Assembly: GCA_001798605.1 (NCBI GenBank)
Contig: MGST01000115.1
Location: 1-48,730, forward strand
Origin: Deltaproteobacteria bacterium RIFOXYA12_FULL_58_15
GTDB lineage: Bacteria > Myxococcota > XYA12-FULL-58-9
DNA length: 48,730 nt
Reading direction: 5' to 3'
Made by a program: the position numbers and the translations under genes. Under the pieces are notes generated by a model, which was given only the letters and a program-made list of their open reading frames with translations, did not search any database and was not told where the DNA came from. Positions 1 to 8,884 of this stretch are shown here, piece after piece. Every line of letters starts with the position of its first letter. The stretch's first letter is position 1.

Positions 1-100
1 TCCCCAAACTCATTGGCGGTCCATTCCTGTCTCGTCGTGGTACCTCCATTATCGGCCAAAATTCAGCGGGGTTGCGTCTTGCAGGGGCACATCAGGGGCG

Positions 101-832
101 CTAATAGACCAAGTACCAACCAGCACACTCGCCCATTGCATCACAGTTCTGGGATTGAAATGCCGTCCAAACACACTCCACATCCGTCAAGTCCAGGCAT
201 CCCACAGTGGTGCTCATCTCGCAATCGATGGAGCACTGACTCGCGTTGGTATCATATCTGCAAGTTGCCGCAAGCTGACAGATGTCGCCATCCGAAGCGG
301 CACCGCAAAGCTCTGATGCACCGGCAAAGGTCAAACAACTATTGGTGTCGTATTCCAGATCTGGAAGCTGAGAGTTGTCTGCTATGACGTTGTAGTGGAA
401 CCTCAAATCCGGCATTGAGTACACGCAGCTGTTGGCATCAACAAACACACCCGTGTGCGCCATCGAAACGACGGCAGGCGCGTTGGTCCAACGGAATTTC
501 TCCAACGTATAAGTGTATTCATTGCCACTCGCCGAATGTTGGTAGCTCAGATCCGCTGGCTGCCGGCCTCCAGCCGTGTGATCGGCCCCAAAGGTGAAGT
601 TCAGCGACGACAAAATGCCTGGAGGATTCACCACGACAAACTCGTGCTGAATGTCCTTGTTCGCTACCGTCGCGTCGAGGTCGGGTTTGATGTTCTTCAC
701 GACAAGCGGCGTTGGGTTCTGCGTTGTTCCGCAGCCGAGTCCCTTGTCGTCGTTGTCCTCCTTGTCCTCGCCACACCCGACCAAACTGATCAAAAGACCG
801 ACAACCAGAGCTGACAGTAATGCATGCTTCAT
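101..832 (-). CDS. Putative lipoprotein with Cys-rich C-terminus
   Basis: 243 residues from an ATG with only a weak ribosome site. The N-terminus is a lipoprotein signal: a hydrophobic stretch followed by the lipobox LVGC, with the lipidated Cys at about residue 20, then an acidic DKEDNDDK spacer. The middle (about residues 40-150) looks like a beta-rich domain. The last 70 residues hold about ten cysteines (for example DICQLAATC and SQCSIDC), suggesting a disulphide-bonded exported module. I do not recognise a catalytic family. Cys-rich lipoproteins of this sort are frequent in Myxococcota-like genomes, but the function is unknown. Confidence 0.72.
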   Translation of the reverse strand: MKHALLSALVVGLLISLVGCGEDKEDNDDKGLGCGTTQNPTPLVVKNIKPDLDATVANKDIQHEFVVVNPPGILSSLNFTFGADHTAGGRQPADLSYQHSASGNEYTYTLEKFRWTNAPAVVSMAHTGVFVDANSCVYSMPDLRFHYNVIADNSQLPDLEYDTNSCLTFAGASELCGAASDGDICQLAATCRYDTNASQCSIDCEMSTTVGCLDLTDVECVWTAFQSQNCDAMGECAGWYLVY

Positions 833-1032
833 TGATCTCTACCCTTCAAGAATCGTAACGACCAAAAAAAAGGAGGAGCATCGAAAATGATCAGGCCGCC
901 CACCGCCCACCCGCATTGCGCTCATGGTGCCGACGTCCACGCCGCGAGCGTTGTCGCGAGCGCGGGCACCTTCTGGGCCGCTGCCGCCTCGTCGGTGAGC
1001 CAGCACCCGCCGAACCAGCTGGGTCGAACCGG

Positions 1033-1656
1033 TCATTCAACGGGGCGGGGTTTCGGCAGCTCACACATTTTGGAAACACGATGATCGCCGATCCAAAGCT
1101 TGCTTAGGGTTTCGACCTCAGAGAGGGTGACTGAGATGGTGTAGATACGGATCCTCTCGTTTCCGTTGTTCTCTTCCATAGAGTCCAGCTCCATGGCACC
1201 CACGAGATCGGCACCGAGCTCGGAGCCGAGCTCGGAGTCGTCGGGCCCATCATCGCCGTCGCCGACGTGGATAGCTTCCATTCCAACTCCGGGCTCGACC
1301 AGAACATCGACCTTGCCGGTGGCAACCATGGCCTTTTGCAAGTCGGAGGCGATAGGTTTGAGGTCGATTCGTTCCATGCTTCGATTGCGAAAGTTGCGGA
1401 AGCGTAACCGCGGCTTGCGACCATGTTCCTCTGCCCATGTGTCGATACCCACCGCGCTGCCGAAATCAGCGGAGAGAGTGGCAACGGTTTCGTTGAGGTC
1501 CTCGCGGTCGAAGTCCAAATCCATCGCCGCGCAGCTCCTCGACGTCGCACCGGCGTTGGTCTCAGCGGTCGCTTGGCTGTGCGCAGCGTCATGGGGTCCA
1601 ATGGCGCTGGCGCAGGAGAACAGACCAGCCATGGTGAGCCAAAGAAACAGTCGCAT
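1033..1656 (-). CDS. Putative exported protein or lipoprotein, unknown function
   Basis: 207 residues. The ATG follows a strong ribosome site (GGGAGGAA, about 4 bases before the start). The N-terminus is a signal sequence ending in GLFSCAS, which resembles a lipobox with the Cys at about residue 15. The remainder is hydrophilic and mixed alpha/beta, with an acidic stretch (GDGDDGPDDSELGSELGADL). It ends close to a stretch of about 200 bases (833-1032) in which I see no convincing gene. No known domain recognised. Its neighbours on the same strand are a lipoprotein and a Nudix fusion; co-transcription is uncertain. Confidence 0.7.
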   Translation of the reverse strand: MRLFLWLTMAGLFSCASAIGPHDAAHSQATAETNAGATSRSCAAMDLDFDREDLNETVATLSADFGSAVGIDTWAEEHGRKPRLRFRNFRNRSMERIDLKPIASDLQKAMVATGKVDVLVEPGVGMEAIHVGDGDDGPDDSELGSELGADLVGAMELDSMEENNGNERIRIYTISVTLSEVETLSKLWIGDHRVSKMCELPKPRPVE

Positions 1657-1695
1657 GTCGTTCCTCCCAGTTAGGAGACCCGAGCGTAGGATTGG

Positions 1696-3213
1696 TTACA
1701 GCGTGATGTCAATCGGTTGGTTCTCGGGTTCTCGGGTTCTACGGTATTGCAACTCACCAGCGGTAATCGGATCGACGCTCTCGATGCTTAGCGGAATTTC
1801 CACGGGTTGCTGTGGGCCCCCGCTATGCTGCAAACGCTGCAATCTATCAATCAGGTATTGTGGGGCCTCTCCGGTCTCCAAATAGGCTGCGTAGGCATTT
1901 CTGAGCCAATCACGCAGTGCCGCCGGTCCAGGAATCAAATAGAAGCCCGCCTTAAATTTGAGAACCAACAATCCGGGGGGAAGTGTGACGTTTACCCGTG
2001 GCGTGTCGAAGTTGACATTCATCCAAAGCTCGGAGGGGTCGAAATCAGGCAGAGTCAGAAACACACCGGTCAGGTCCTCGTATTCCTTGCGCAAATACTC
2101 GGTTGCGTTGATGTAGGGACGGTCACCCGTCTTGAGAGCTCCGCTTTCTGCGATGGCGACTGCTGCTGGGCTGTAATGGGTCATCAATCCCAGATCCTCG
2201 GAACGAATAACGTCGACTCCGTTCGGTAAGCCTGTCAGAAATTCCAGATCCTGTTCGTCCATGCCGCGTTTGTACGATCGAAAAGTCTCCTCACCCAGCT
2301 CCAACTTCTCGAGAAGGCTCTTTGTCCAGGTGCGAGAACGTTCGATGTTGGCAAGCTCTTCGTCTGTCAACGACGCCCAATCTCTTGGATGGACTCGACC
2401 GAGCGGCTCCTGGGTTTCGCACGGCTGCGGCCTCTTTTCAAAAAAATTCTCGAGCAACCGAGCGACGCCGGGATGCAACATGGAATGTGGAATTTTGTCC
2501 ACATCGAACCACTGTGCGTCGGTGTGTTCCGCGTTCAACCGCGGCAGGAAACTATCGGCGACCTTGGGCTCTACTTCCAGGAGATAGGTCGTGTAGGAGA
2601 AGTCACTTTTTGTGTCTCGATCGATGTGCGGATCTTGCCCGAGTCGGCCTTCCGGGATTTGCCCCATTTCTTCGAGGGCTTCCTTTATGGCAGTGCGCGC
2701 GGTTGCCTCAGCCGGATTCGAGCTCTCTCCTGCGGCAACGGCCCCTCCCGGAATTCCCCAAGAATAGGGTTCACTCACCGAGGAGGAACGCTTGAGCAGT
2801 AGAATGCGACGGTGGTCGGTGGTGATGACCAACAAACCCGCGCCGGCCGCCCCCCATTTGCCGTTTTCGGTCCAACCGACGTCATGGATGCTGCCACCTT
2901 TGCTGCGCTCGATGAGACTGTTGAGATCTTGAGGCGTCCAGAACTTCCGTTGGTTCGAAACGGCGGACAGTGGGGCTCCACAATGCCCTACCTCAACGCC
3001 CCTGTTCGAACCGTATTGCGACACGGTGTCGGTCGGTTTTCCGGAATGATAGGTTGCAGTCGACTTGCGTTTTCCGGTTGCGGTCGACTTGCGTTTTCCG
3101 GTTGCGGTCGACTTGCTTTTTCCAATTGCGCCGGATTGGTGTTCTTGCTCCACCGTTCCCGTCGATTGGTGTGCGGTGGCCTTTGCAATTTGTAACTTTG
3201 GTACAGACATCAT
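1696..3213 (-). CDS. Nudix hydrolase fused to HYD1-like ADP-ribosyltransferase-like domain
   Basis: 505 residues from the ATG-ATG pair at 3213/3210, which has GAGG a few bases upstream. The frame stays open to a TTG at 3267, but that start looks weaker. Residues 30-55 are a basic threefold 8-residue repeat (GKRKSTAT). Residues about 118-255 are a Nudix domain: beta strands ending in LLLKRS, then a box GGAVAAGE...KEALEEMG with the metal-binding EE at 181-182. The loop between the box's Gly/Glu part and its helix is about six residues longer than usual. Residues about 335-470 contain THYSP (His346-Tyr347), then SGAL and GVFLT, an arrangement seen in HYD1-type ADP-ribosyltransferase toxins (inference). 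Nudix enzymes split nucleoside diphosphate compounds such as ADP-ribose or NAD. No signal peptide. A paralogue lies at 4272-5768. Confidence 0.75.
   Translation of the reverse strand: MMSVPKLQIAKATAHQSTGTVEQEHQSGAIGKSKSTATGKRKSTATGKRKSTATYHSGKPTDTVSQYGSNRGVEVGHCGAPLSAVSNQRKFWTPQDLNSLIERSKGGSIHDVGWTENGKWGAAGAGLLVITTDHRRILLLKRSSSVSEPYSWGIPGGAVAAGESSNPAEATARTAIKEALEEMGQIPEGRLGQDPHIDRDTKSDFSYTTYLLEVEPKVADSFLPRLNAEHTDAQWFDVDKIPHSMLHPGVARLLENFFEKRPQPCETQEPLGRVHPRDWASLTDEELANIERSRTWTKSLLEKLELGEETFRSYKRGMDEQDLEFLTGLPNGVDVIRSEDLGLMTHYSPAAVAIAESGALKTGDRPYINATEYLRKEYEDLTGVFLTLPDFDPSELWMNVNFDTPRVNVTLPPGLLVLKFKAGFYLIPGPAALRDWLRNAYAAYLETGEAPQYLIDRLQRLQHSGGPQQPVEIPLSIESVDPITAGELQYRRTREPENQPIDITL
3059..3130. 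repeat. Three tandem 24-bp repeats inside the first Nudix fusion gene
   Basis: Three consecutive 24-bp units begin at 3059, 3083 and 3107. The first two are identical and the third differs at four positions. In the minus-strand gene they encode the basic 8-residue repeat GKRKSTAT. The repeat is in frame, so copy-number change would lengthen or shorten a basic linker without a frameshift. Confidence 0.9.
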
Positions 3214-3271
3214 CGAGCCTCGGCTTCCCGCCCGTTCTTCATAACCAGTTATCGGCAAAAAGACCAAGAAG

Positions 3272-3349
3272 TTAAGTGAAAATGAGGATGACGAGGATGA
3301 CGGTGGCGACGGAAATGATGGAGAACACCTGAGGGGTTCGTTTCGTCAT
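3272..3349 (-). CDS. Possible 25-residue single-pass membrane peptide
   Basis: An ATG-to-TAA frame of 25 codons reads MTKRTPQVF followed by about 16 mostly hydrophobic residues (IISVATVILVILIF). This is a short basic head and one plausible membrane helix. It lies 58 bases ahead of the first Nudix-fusion start, on the same strand. There is no clear Shine-Dalgarno sequence, so this may be a chance frame. If real, it would resemble small membrane peptides such as type I toxins or accessory subunits. Confidence 0.25.
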   Translation of the reverse strand: MTKRTPQVFSIISVATVILVILIFT

Positions 3350-3403
3350 GCGAGTGCAACGAGGAAATGTGTTTGCGAGCGCCGGTGCGCTAGACTGGAG
3401 CCA

Positions 3404-4240
3404 ATGAATCAGACGCCGTTCATGCTGGTGCTCACGCTTCTAGGGGCGGTGCCGGCCTCGACCCCTTTAGTGGCACCTGCCAATCCTGCCGCGCGTGTGC
3501 GGCAGGTGCGGCCACCGCGTGTGCCACCGGGAATCGCTGCGTGCGATCATGTCATCGTTCCGACTGGACAACTGTCGCGCGCTTCAGGGGAGACACTGCG
3601 CTATCTCGTCGATGTCGACGGATTGTCAGTGGGGACCATCGATTTCAAAATAGAACGTCGGGGAAACTACGCGGGCGAACCGGCCACAGATTACCGCAGT
3701 CTCTTCGAGCTCGATGCGTTGGTTGCAGCTTTCGTCCCGGTTCGCGGGCGTGCGGCGTCCATGGTGCCCGATTCTGGTTTTTGGCCCACTGTGGCAATGA
3801 GTGACTACAATCTCCAGGGCAACGTCTTCGAGGAGGAAATGCTCTTCGGGGCTGACGGCAAAACTTTGGTGTCGAAACGTAAGAAGAACGGTAAGCTCAA
3901 CGAACGACGACGGCGTTTCTCCCAACCGGTATTCGATTTTGTCAGTGGCTTTTATGCGATGCGCGCAATGCCCGTTGACATGCGTGGTTGCTCCATCCTC
4001 TTCGGCAATCAGCGTGCCTATACCATATGGGTAGAACCCGATGGTGAGGAGGAGGTGAGTACTCCGGCGGGGCCACGGGCTGCCCATCGCTATCGCATTC
4101 GCTTCGCTTCGGAAAAGTCAAAGCGGCCTTACGACGCAACCTTGTGGGTGGGCATAAACAATCGCGTTCCCTATCAGGCCGAGATCCTGGGCACGTCCCG
4201 CCTCGTAGCTCGCATCCACATGTACGAGACTGGCATTTGA
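3404..4240 (+). CDS. DUF3108-type exported protein
   Basis: 278 residues. The ATG is preceded by GGAG at a short spacing. The first 25-30 residues form a signal peptide (MLVLTLLGAVPAS), followed by a Pro/Arg-rich spacer. From about residue 60 the sequence resembles DUF3108: a beta-strand-rich fold starting near YLVDVDGLSVGTIDF, with repeated aromatic-ended strands and a C-terminal segment WVGINNRVPYQAEI. These proteins are periplasmic or outer-membrane-facing and of unknown role. It sits on the opposite strand between two Nudix/ART-like paralogues, so it probably does not belong to their transcript. Confidence 0.72.
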   Translation: MNQTPFMLVLTLLGAVPASTPLVAPANPAARVRQVRPPRVPPGIAACDHVIVPTGQLSRASGETLRYLVDVDGLSVGTIDFKIERRGNYAGEPATDYRSLFELDALVAAFVPVRGRAASMVPDSGFWPTVAMSDYNLQGNVFEEEMLFGADGKTLVSKRKKNGKLNERRRRFSQPVFDFVSGFYAMRAMPVDMRGCSILFGNQRAYTIWVEPDGEEEVSTPAGPRAAHRYRIRFASEKSKRPYDATLWVGINNRVPYQAEILGTSRLVARIHMYETGI

Positions 4241-4271
4241 CGGTGCGACTTCGCTCGATTTTGTCGGCGAC

Positions 4272-5768
4272 TCAACGGGAGAAGCTAGAGCCGAACTGTC
4301 CGGTCCAATCGGTGTGGGGGGTGATTTTGCCAGCCGCTGCCTTCTCGAGGATCGAGCTGAGTGATTCCCAACCCCATTGTCCCCAGAGAAAAACGTTGAC
4401 GATCTCTTCCGCCGCGACATCGTGTGGTGCCCGGTAGATCGTCCCGGTCGGGTTGAAGCTGCCAATTTCGAGTGGGCCAATGGCTGGGGAGGCCTTCACC
4501 TCGAACAGGACTCCGACGCCGTCAATGTCCGATCGGCCGTTTTGAAAGATATAATTCTGTGCTTCATACAGACTGGAGGAGAAAGAGATTCCAGGGGGGC
4601 CACCCGTGTGCCAACGAACCTTCGAAAGCTCAAACCCGTGTCTCATCGTCTTTTGAAGCTCAGGGATCGTGAGGTGTACACCGCGGAAAAACCTCTCAGG
4701 GTTGCGAAGATGTCGGAAGGTCGGCCGGTCGAGATAGGGCTCGATTCGGCGCATGTAATAACTTTCGCGGTATTCGTCAGGCAATCTGTAGCCTCTGACG
4801 ATGTCTTTTCGCAGTTTCGCGCCGTCGAGTTGCGTCGCGATGTCGCAACGCTTAGCCATTGACTGCGGTGGCGAGGTGACAACCTCAACCGCTGCTGCGA
4901 CGGGTGTGGGGGTTTCGACCTGACGGTTCTTGCCGTCCTGGCCCAAAGAGACCTCGGGTTTGACCATGTAACCGTCGAGGACAACCTTGACGCCAGGATG
5001 CACCATTGCATCGTCGAGCCCGGCAATGTCAAACCACTGCCAATCGATGTGTTCGAGATTCAATTTGGGCTGGAAGTCCTGTGTATCCACCTCCAGCACG
5101 AAAGTCCGGTAAGTGAAACTCGTGCCCGGCTTCTTGTATTCGAAGGCCTGTTCGTAGAGCTTGCCGTTGGGGAGTGAGCCCATTTCCTCGTTCGCTTCGG
5201 AGATTGCGGTCACCAGGGCCGGTTCGCAGCCCTTTTGGGTCTCCTGACTGGCACCGCCAGCAATTCCCCAAAGACCAGGATCGTCGACATAACCGGAGCG
5301 GCGCAGCAGCAGAACCTTGGTGTGGTCTGAGGAGACGATCAATACGCCAGCACCTTGGTTGCCCCAGGTACCATCCTTGCTGTAGCCCATGTCTCTGGCG
5401 GCCGCCGAGGACTTGCGATCGAGGGTCGCATATTCGTCGTATGTGAGAAATTCCCTTTCGTCTGCAGAATTCAACTTCACCGGAAACGGTTGTTCGACGT
5501 CGACTGCGTTGCCTATTTGATTGCGGGCGATGAACTCGGCGACCTGAAACTGCGATGGCGATTGTCCGTTCTGGTCGTCAAGCGCCGTTTCACCTTGGAC
5601 AGTCGTGGTTGTCTCGCTCTTTGTATTGAGGCTGAAACGATCACTGGCATCAATGACAACGTTGGGTCTGTGCGCATACGTCTTTATCTTGTCGAGTCGT
5701 TCAAGATCGAGGTGCAACGTCTGCAGGTCGATGAGTTTTGGGAAGAGCGAGATTTTTTGCGCCTTCAT
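4272..5768 (-). CDS. Nudix hydrolase fused to R-S-E type ADP-ribosyltransferase-like domain
   Basis: 498 residues. The ATG follows GGAGAAACC. Residues 1-110 are of unknown type. Residues about 135-270 form a Nudix domain with GGASQE and a helix SEANEEMG; the paired acids are Glu194-Glu195. The box loop is about four residues longer than the standard pattern, as in its paralogue at 1696-3213. Residues 305-480 look like an ADP-ribosyltransferase fold: FFRG (Arg362), then ISFSSS (Ser395-399), then VAAEEIV (Glu454/455), giving the order Arg, Ser-x-Ser, Glu of that superfamily. There is no signal peptide or membrane segment. Family knowledge suggests NAD-dependent transfer of ADP-ribose plus pyrophosphate cleavage of ADP-ribose or related compounds; substrate and target are unknown. 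The two paralogues share the Nudix part, but their C-terminal halves look different. Confidence 0.78.
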   Translation of the reverse strand: MKAQKISLFPKLIDLQTLHLDLERLDKIKTYAHRPNVVIDASDRFSLNTKSETTTTVQGETALDDQNGQSPSQFQVAEFIARNQIGNAVDVEQPFPVKLNSADEREFLTYDEYATLDRKSSAAARDMGYSKDGTWGNQGAGVLIVSSDHTKVLLLRRSGYVDDPGLWGIAGGASQETQKGCEPALVTAISEANEEMGSLPNGKLYEQAFEYKKPGTSFTYRTFVLEVDTQDFQPKLNLEHIDWQWFDIAGLDDAMVHPGVKVVLDGYMVKPEVSLGQDGKNRQVETPTPVAAAVEVVTSPPQSMAKRCDIATQLDGAKLRKDIVRGYRLPDEYRESYYMRRIEPYLDRPTFRHLRNPERFFRGVHLTIPELQKTMRHGFELSKVRWHTGGPPGISFSSSLYEAQNYIFQNGRSDIDGVGVLFEVKASPAIGPLEIGSFNPTGTIYRAPHDVAAEEIVNVFLWGQWGWESLSSILEKAAAGKITPHTDWTGQFGSSFSR

Positions 5769-5921
5769 GGTTTCTCCGTCGACACATCCTAAGATCCATA
5801 GCTCAAATCATTTCGCAACCAACGATGAGATTATCGTGGGTTATCTGCAGAAGTTACGCGCCGCACGTCAAAAACAACAGGGATGGCGTCCCTTGGCGAT
5901 TGAGGATAGTTTGGGAGGAGC

Positions 5922-8738
5922 ATGGGGACACGGTACGGACGATATCTGCTCGATCGACGTCTGGCGATAGGTGGCATGGCCGAGGTGTTCCTTGGCCGCG
6001 TCGAGGGTCCGGCGGGATTCGAAAAGAAGGTCGTTATCAAGCGGATCCTGCCGCACCATTGCAACGACAAGAGATACGTCGACATGTTTCTCGACGAGGC
6101 TCGCATTGCTGCGAGATTCAACCATCCCAATCTGGTGCAGATTCACGAGCTGGCCAAGATTCAGGGTCAGTTCTGTATGGTGATGGAATACATTGAGGGC
6201 AAAGACCTCGAAAACGTGAGAGATCTTTGCTCCGTGCAGCGTCGCTTCATGCCACTGCCGATTGCCGCTTTTATCATTGCGGAGGCTGCGGAAGGGCTCC
6301 ACTACGCCCATGAGCTGCGCACCGAGGACGGCGAGCCGTTGTCGGTCGTTCACCGCGATGTATCCCCGGCCAACATCATCATGACGTGGATTGGCGGGGT
6401 GAAGGTCGTCGATTTTGGCATTGCCAAGCACAATGAGTCTCAAGCCCAGACGGAGGCTGGAGTCATCAAGGGTAAGTTCTCCTACCTGTCGCCAGAACAA
6501 GCAAGCGGCAGGCCGATCGATCGACGCAGCGACATATTTTCATTGGGGACGGTTCTTTATGAGCTCTTGACCTTGGCTCCATGTTTCACCCAAGCGAGTC
6601 CGTTCGAGACTTTGGATGCGGTGGCTCTGGTACGCTACAGGCCGGTCCATGAGTTTCGCAATGACGTTCCAGAAGAGCTGGAGACGATCCTCAGGACGAT
6701 GTTGCAGAAGGAGCCAACAAAGCGACAACCCAATGCCGTCGAGCTGTCGCGTAATTTGCGCCATTTCATGGGCCAGGCGGGCGTGCCAGTGGCGAGTGAT
6801 GTGCAGGAATTTTTGGAGCAACTCTTTGGCCGGACCAACCCCCCCGCCGAGCGGAGCTATAATCCTTTGTCGAGTGGCCCTGAGGTTCCAGTCACGCAAG
6901 AGTTTTCGAACCCGGCGGTTGGTGTGCCGGAAGCGGTACGCGAACAATTGCTGTCCCAATTGTCCGAGGTCAACTCGAATAGGGCATCTGTTGATTTGCC
7001 AAAGGCCAAGGGGCAAGTTCCGACGCGGGAGTCATCAGACCGTGCGACCACGGCGGGTGGAGGCGCGGTTGAGAATTCCACATCTCGAGCGACGCCGACC
7101 GTGCCTGCCGTGTATGATCCTGCGGCAGAGACCGTGAACTTAGGTGACCTCGCCCTTGCGACCGTGAACTTGGGGCAGGAAGAGCCGCAGGAAACCTGGG
7201 ACGATCAGACCGTAACCACTGCGAGCCCCAACTTCACGATGATGAAACCGCCAGCGGAAGGTTGGGACGCCCCCACGACACAAGGGGGGTCCCCTTTCCT
7301 CGAGCTCAGCAGCGACGATGAGCTTTGGGGCGACAAGACCCGCGCCGAAGATGCGCTTTGGGGTGATAACACCAATCCACAAGAGCTATGGGGCGACAAG
7401 ACGGTGCAACAGGACGTCTCGCACCAGCTGCCGATCGTCCGCAGCTCCACAGGCGGCGTGGCGCGGGAAAAATCAGTGGGTCCATTGCCGATAACAAAGG
7501 AATCGCCATTTGGTGAGATTGACGACCCCTTCAGCGGACCGAGCGCCACTGATCCTTTTGAGTTAAGTGCCACCAGCCTGCCGTTCGAGGTGAGCTCCGA
7601 GAGCATTCCGATTATGGCGATCACCGCAGATGACGCCGGACGGAGGAGGGCCGACACCGGCGGCGCTGTCGGTATCGAGGACATTGGGTACAGAACTTTG
7701 GCCGACGGGGCTCGCTTACCCCGGCCGTCGTCCAAAGGCCGTTTCCTGCTGCGGCAGAAATTGTTTGCCGTGATTGGCGGTGTTGTTGCCCTCGTCGCGA
7801 TGGGTGCGCTGGCAGGTTGGATCTTCATGTCCGACAGTCAGCCGGTCAAGCCGGACATCGTCCAACATGTGATGGGCTCCCTCAAAGTGGAGAGCAGTCC
7901 CCCGGGGGCGACGGTCTATGTCGACGGTCTCGTGCGCGGTGAGACCCCGTTGACCGTTGAAGAGTTGCCCGCGGGCAGCCACCGCGTGACGGCTGCGTTG
8001 GAGGGATATCCCCCGGCAACGGAGAACGTGACCATCAGTGACGCCATGAGCAGTGCGGTCATGACGATCTCCCTGAGCCAAGCCGGAGCAACTGCGAAAA
8101 TTCGCAATGCACTGGAATCCGCGGCGGTGGATGAAGGCGGAGTTGAAGGTGAAGGGGAAGGCGAAGTTGAAGGTGAAGGGGAAGGCAAAGGCAGCGACGA
8201 AGACGAAGACGAAGACGTCAACGAACCGATTGCTCCGCCACCCCGGGTGCCTGAGCCGCAGATCAAAAAGGCCGGTGGGGACAGTCCACCCACAAACAAG
8301 CGTTCCGACGACGGCAAAGCGAGCCGTCCACGACACGGCTTTCTCAACCTTTCGTGCAAACCGAATGCCGATGTTATTCTCAACGGCCAAACAATCGGAA
8401 CGACGCCGCTCAAGGGTTACAAATTGCCTACGGGGTCGCACACCCTGCAACTTCGCGGGCAGGGGATGCAAAAGACCCTCAAAGTCTCAGTTCGCGGTGG
8501 CGACACAATCAAACGGGATGTCCAATTCGGCAAAGGAAAGGTCTACGTGAGTGTCTCTCCGTGGGCCGAAGTCTATCTGTCAGGAACCCACCTGGGTACG
8601 ACGCCGATGCCGCCGTTTTCCGTATGGGAGGGCGTACACGAACTCAAGCTAGTCAACCCCCAGCTCGGCATTGAGCGGAAGAAAAGAATCAACGTTCGCG
8701 CCAACGAAACAGTCAAGGTTGTGGAGAAACTGCAGTAA
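5922..8738 (+). CDS. Membrane-anchored Ser/Thr protein kinase with PEGA domains
   Basis: 938 residues. The ATG follows GGGAGGAGC. Residues 8-275 are a complete Hanks-type kinase: glycine loop IGGMAEV, Lys40, Glu59, HRDVSPAN (catalytic Asp146, Asn151), DFG at 164-166 and SPE at 190-192. A long low-complexity segment follows, with a repeated LWGDxT motif near residues 468-495. One membrane helix spans about 614-636. The outer part has a PEGA domain (about 652-715), an acidic Glu/Gly-rich linker (about 741-775) and two more PEGA-like domains (about 806-870 and 873-938). All active-site residues are present, so it should phosphorylate proteins in the cytoplasm, while the PEGA domains probably bind cell-envelope surfaces. 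The gene is divergent from the second Nudix fusion. Such kinases are abundant in Myxococcota. Confidence 0.93.
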   Translation: MGTRYGRYLLDRRLAIGGMAEVFLGRVEGPAGFEKKVVIKRILPHHCNDKRYVDMFLDEARIAARFNHPNLVQIHELAKIQGQFCMVMEYIEGKDLENVRDLCSVQRRFMPLPIAAFIIAEAAEGLHYAHELRTEDGEPLSVVHRDVSPANIIMTWIGGVKVVDFGIAKHNESQAQTEAGVIKGKFSYLSPEQASGRPIDRRSDIFSLGTVLYELLTLAPCFTQASPFETLDAVALVRYRPVHEFRNDVPEELETILRTMLQKEPTKRQPNAVELSRNLRHFMGQAGVPVASDVQEFLEQLFGRTNPPAERSYNPLSSGPEVPVTQEFSNPAVGVPEAVREQLLSQLSEVNSNRASVDLPKAKGQVPTRESSDRATTAGGGAVENSTSRATPTVPAVYDPAAETVNLGDLALATVNLGQEEPQETWDDQTVTTASPNFTMMKPPAEGWDAPTTQGGSPFLELSSDDELWGDKTRAEDALWGDNTNPQELWGDKTVQQDVSHQLPIVRSSTGGVAREKSVGPLPITKESPFGEIDDPFSGPSATDPFELSATSLPFEVSSESIPIMAITADDAGRRRADTGGAVGIEDIGYRTLADGARLPRPSSKGRFLLRQKLFAVIGGVVALVAMGALAGWIFMSDSQPVKPDIVQHVMGSLKVESSPPGATVYVDGLVRGETPLTVEELPAGSHRVTAALEGYPPATENVTISDAMSSAVMTISLSQAGATAKIRNALESAAVDEGGVEGEGEGEVEGEGEGKGSDEDEDEDVNEPIAPPPRVPEPQIKKAGGDSPPTNKRSDDGKASRPRHGFLNLSCKPNADVILNGQTIGTTPLKGYKLPTGSHTLQLRGQGMQKTLKVSVRGGDTIKRDVQFGKGKVYVSVSPWAEVYLSGTHLGTTPMPPFSVWEGVHELKLVNPQLGIERKKRINVRANETVKVVEKLQ

Positions 8739-8884
8739 CGGCACTCTCGCGGAAGTGGTGTACCTCTCGGCGGTCGATGATCTCCTGAGGCACTCCGATG
8801 ACAAGCCAACGATGGGGCTCTTGCTGTGCAGAGAGAAGAACCAGTTTTTCGGGAACAACCTTGGGTTGGTGTGAGGTTAACTAA

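Noticed and set aside
1..100. Possible cut-off gene at the left edge
   Set aside because: The only open frames are short and lie antisense to, or just beyond, the first lipoprotein gene. No ribosome site or recognisable protein.
839..1084. Small frames on both strands between the first two genes (plus strand from an ATG at 887 after a GGAGG; minus strand 839-1036)
   Set aside because: Both are 62-65 codons with biased, unstructured products and overlap each other or the end of the next gene. The ribosome site of the plus frame is too far from its ATG.
8739..8884. Intergenic frame on the plus strand after the kinase gene
   Set aside because: Short, no ribosome site, and it lies between convergent genes.
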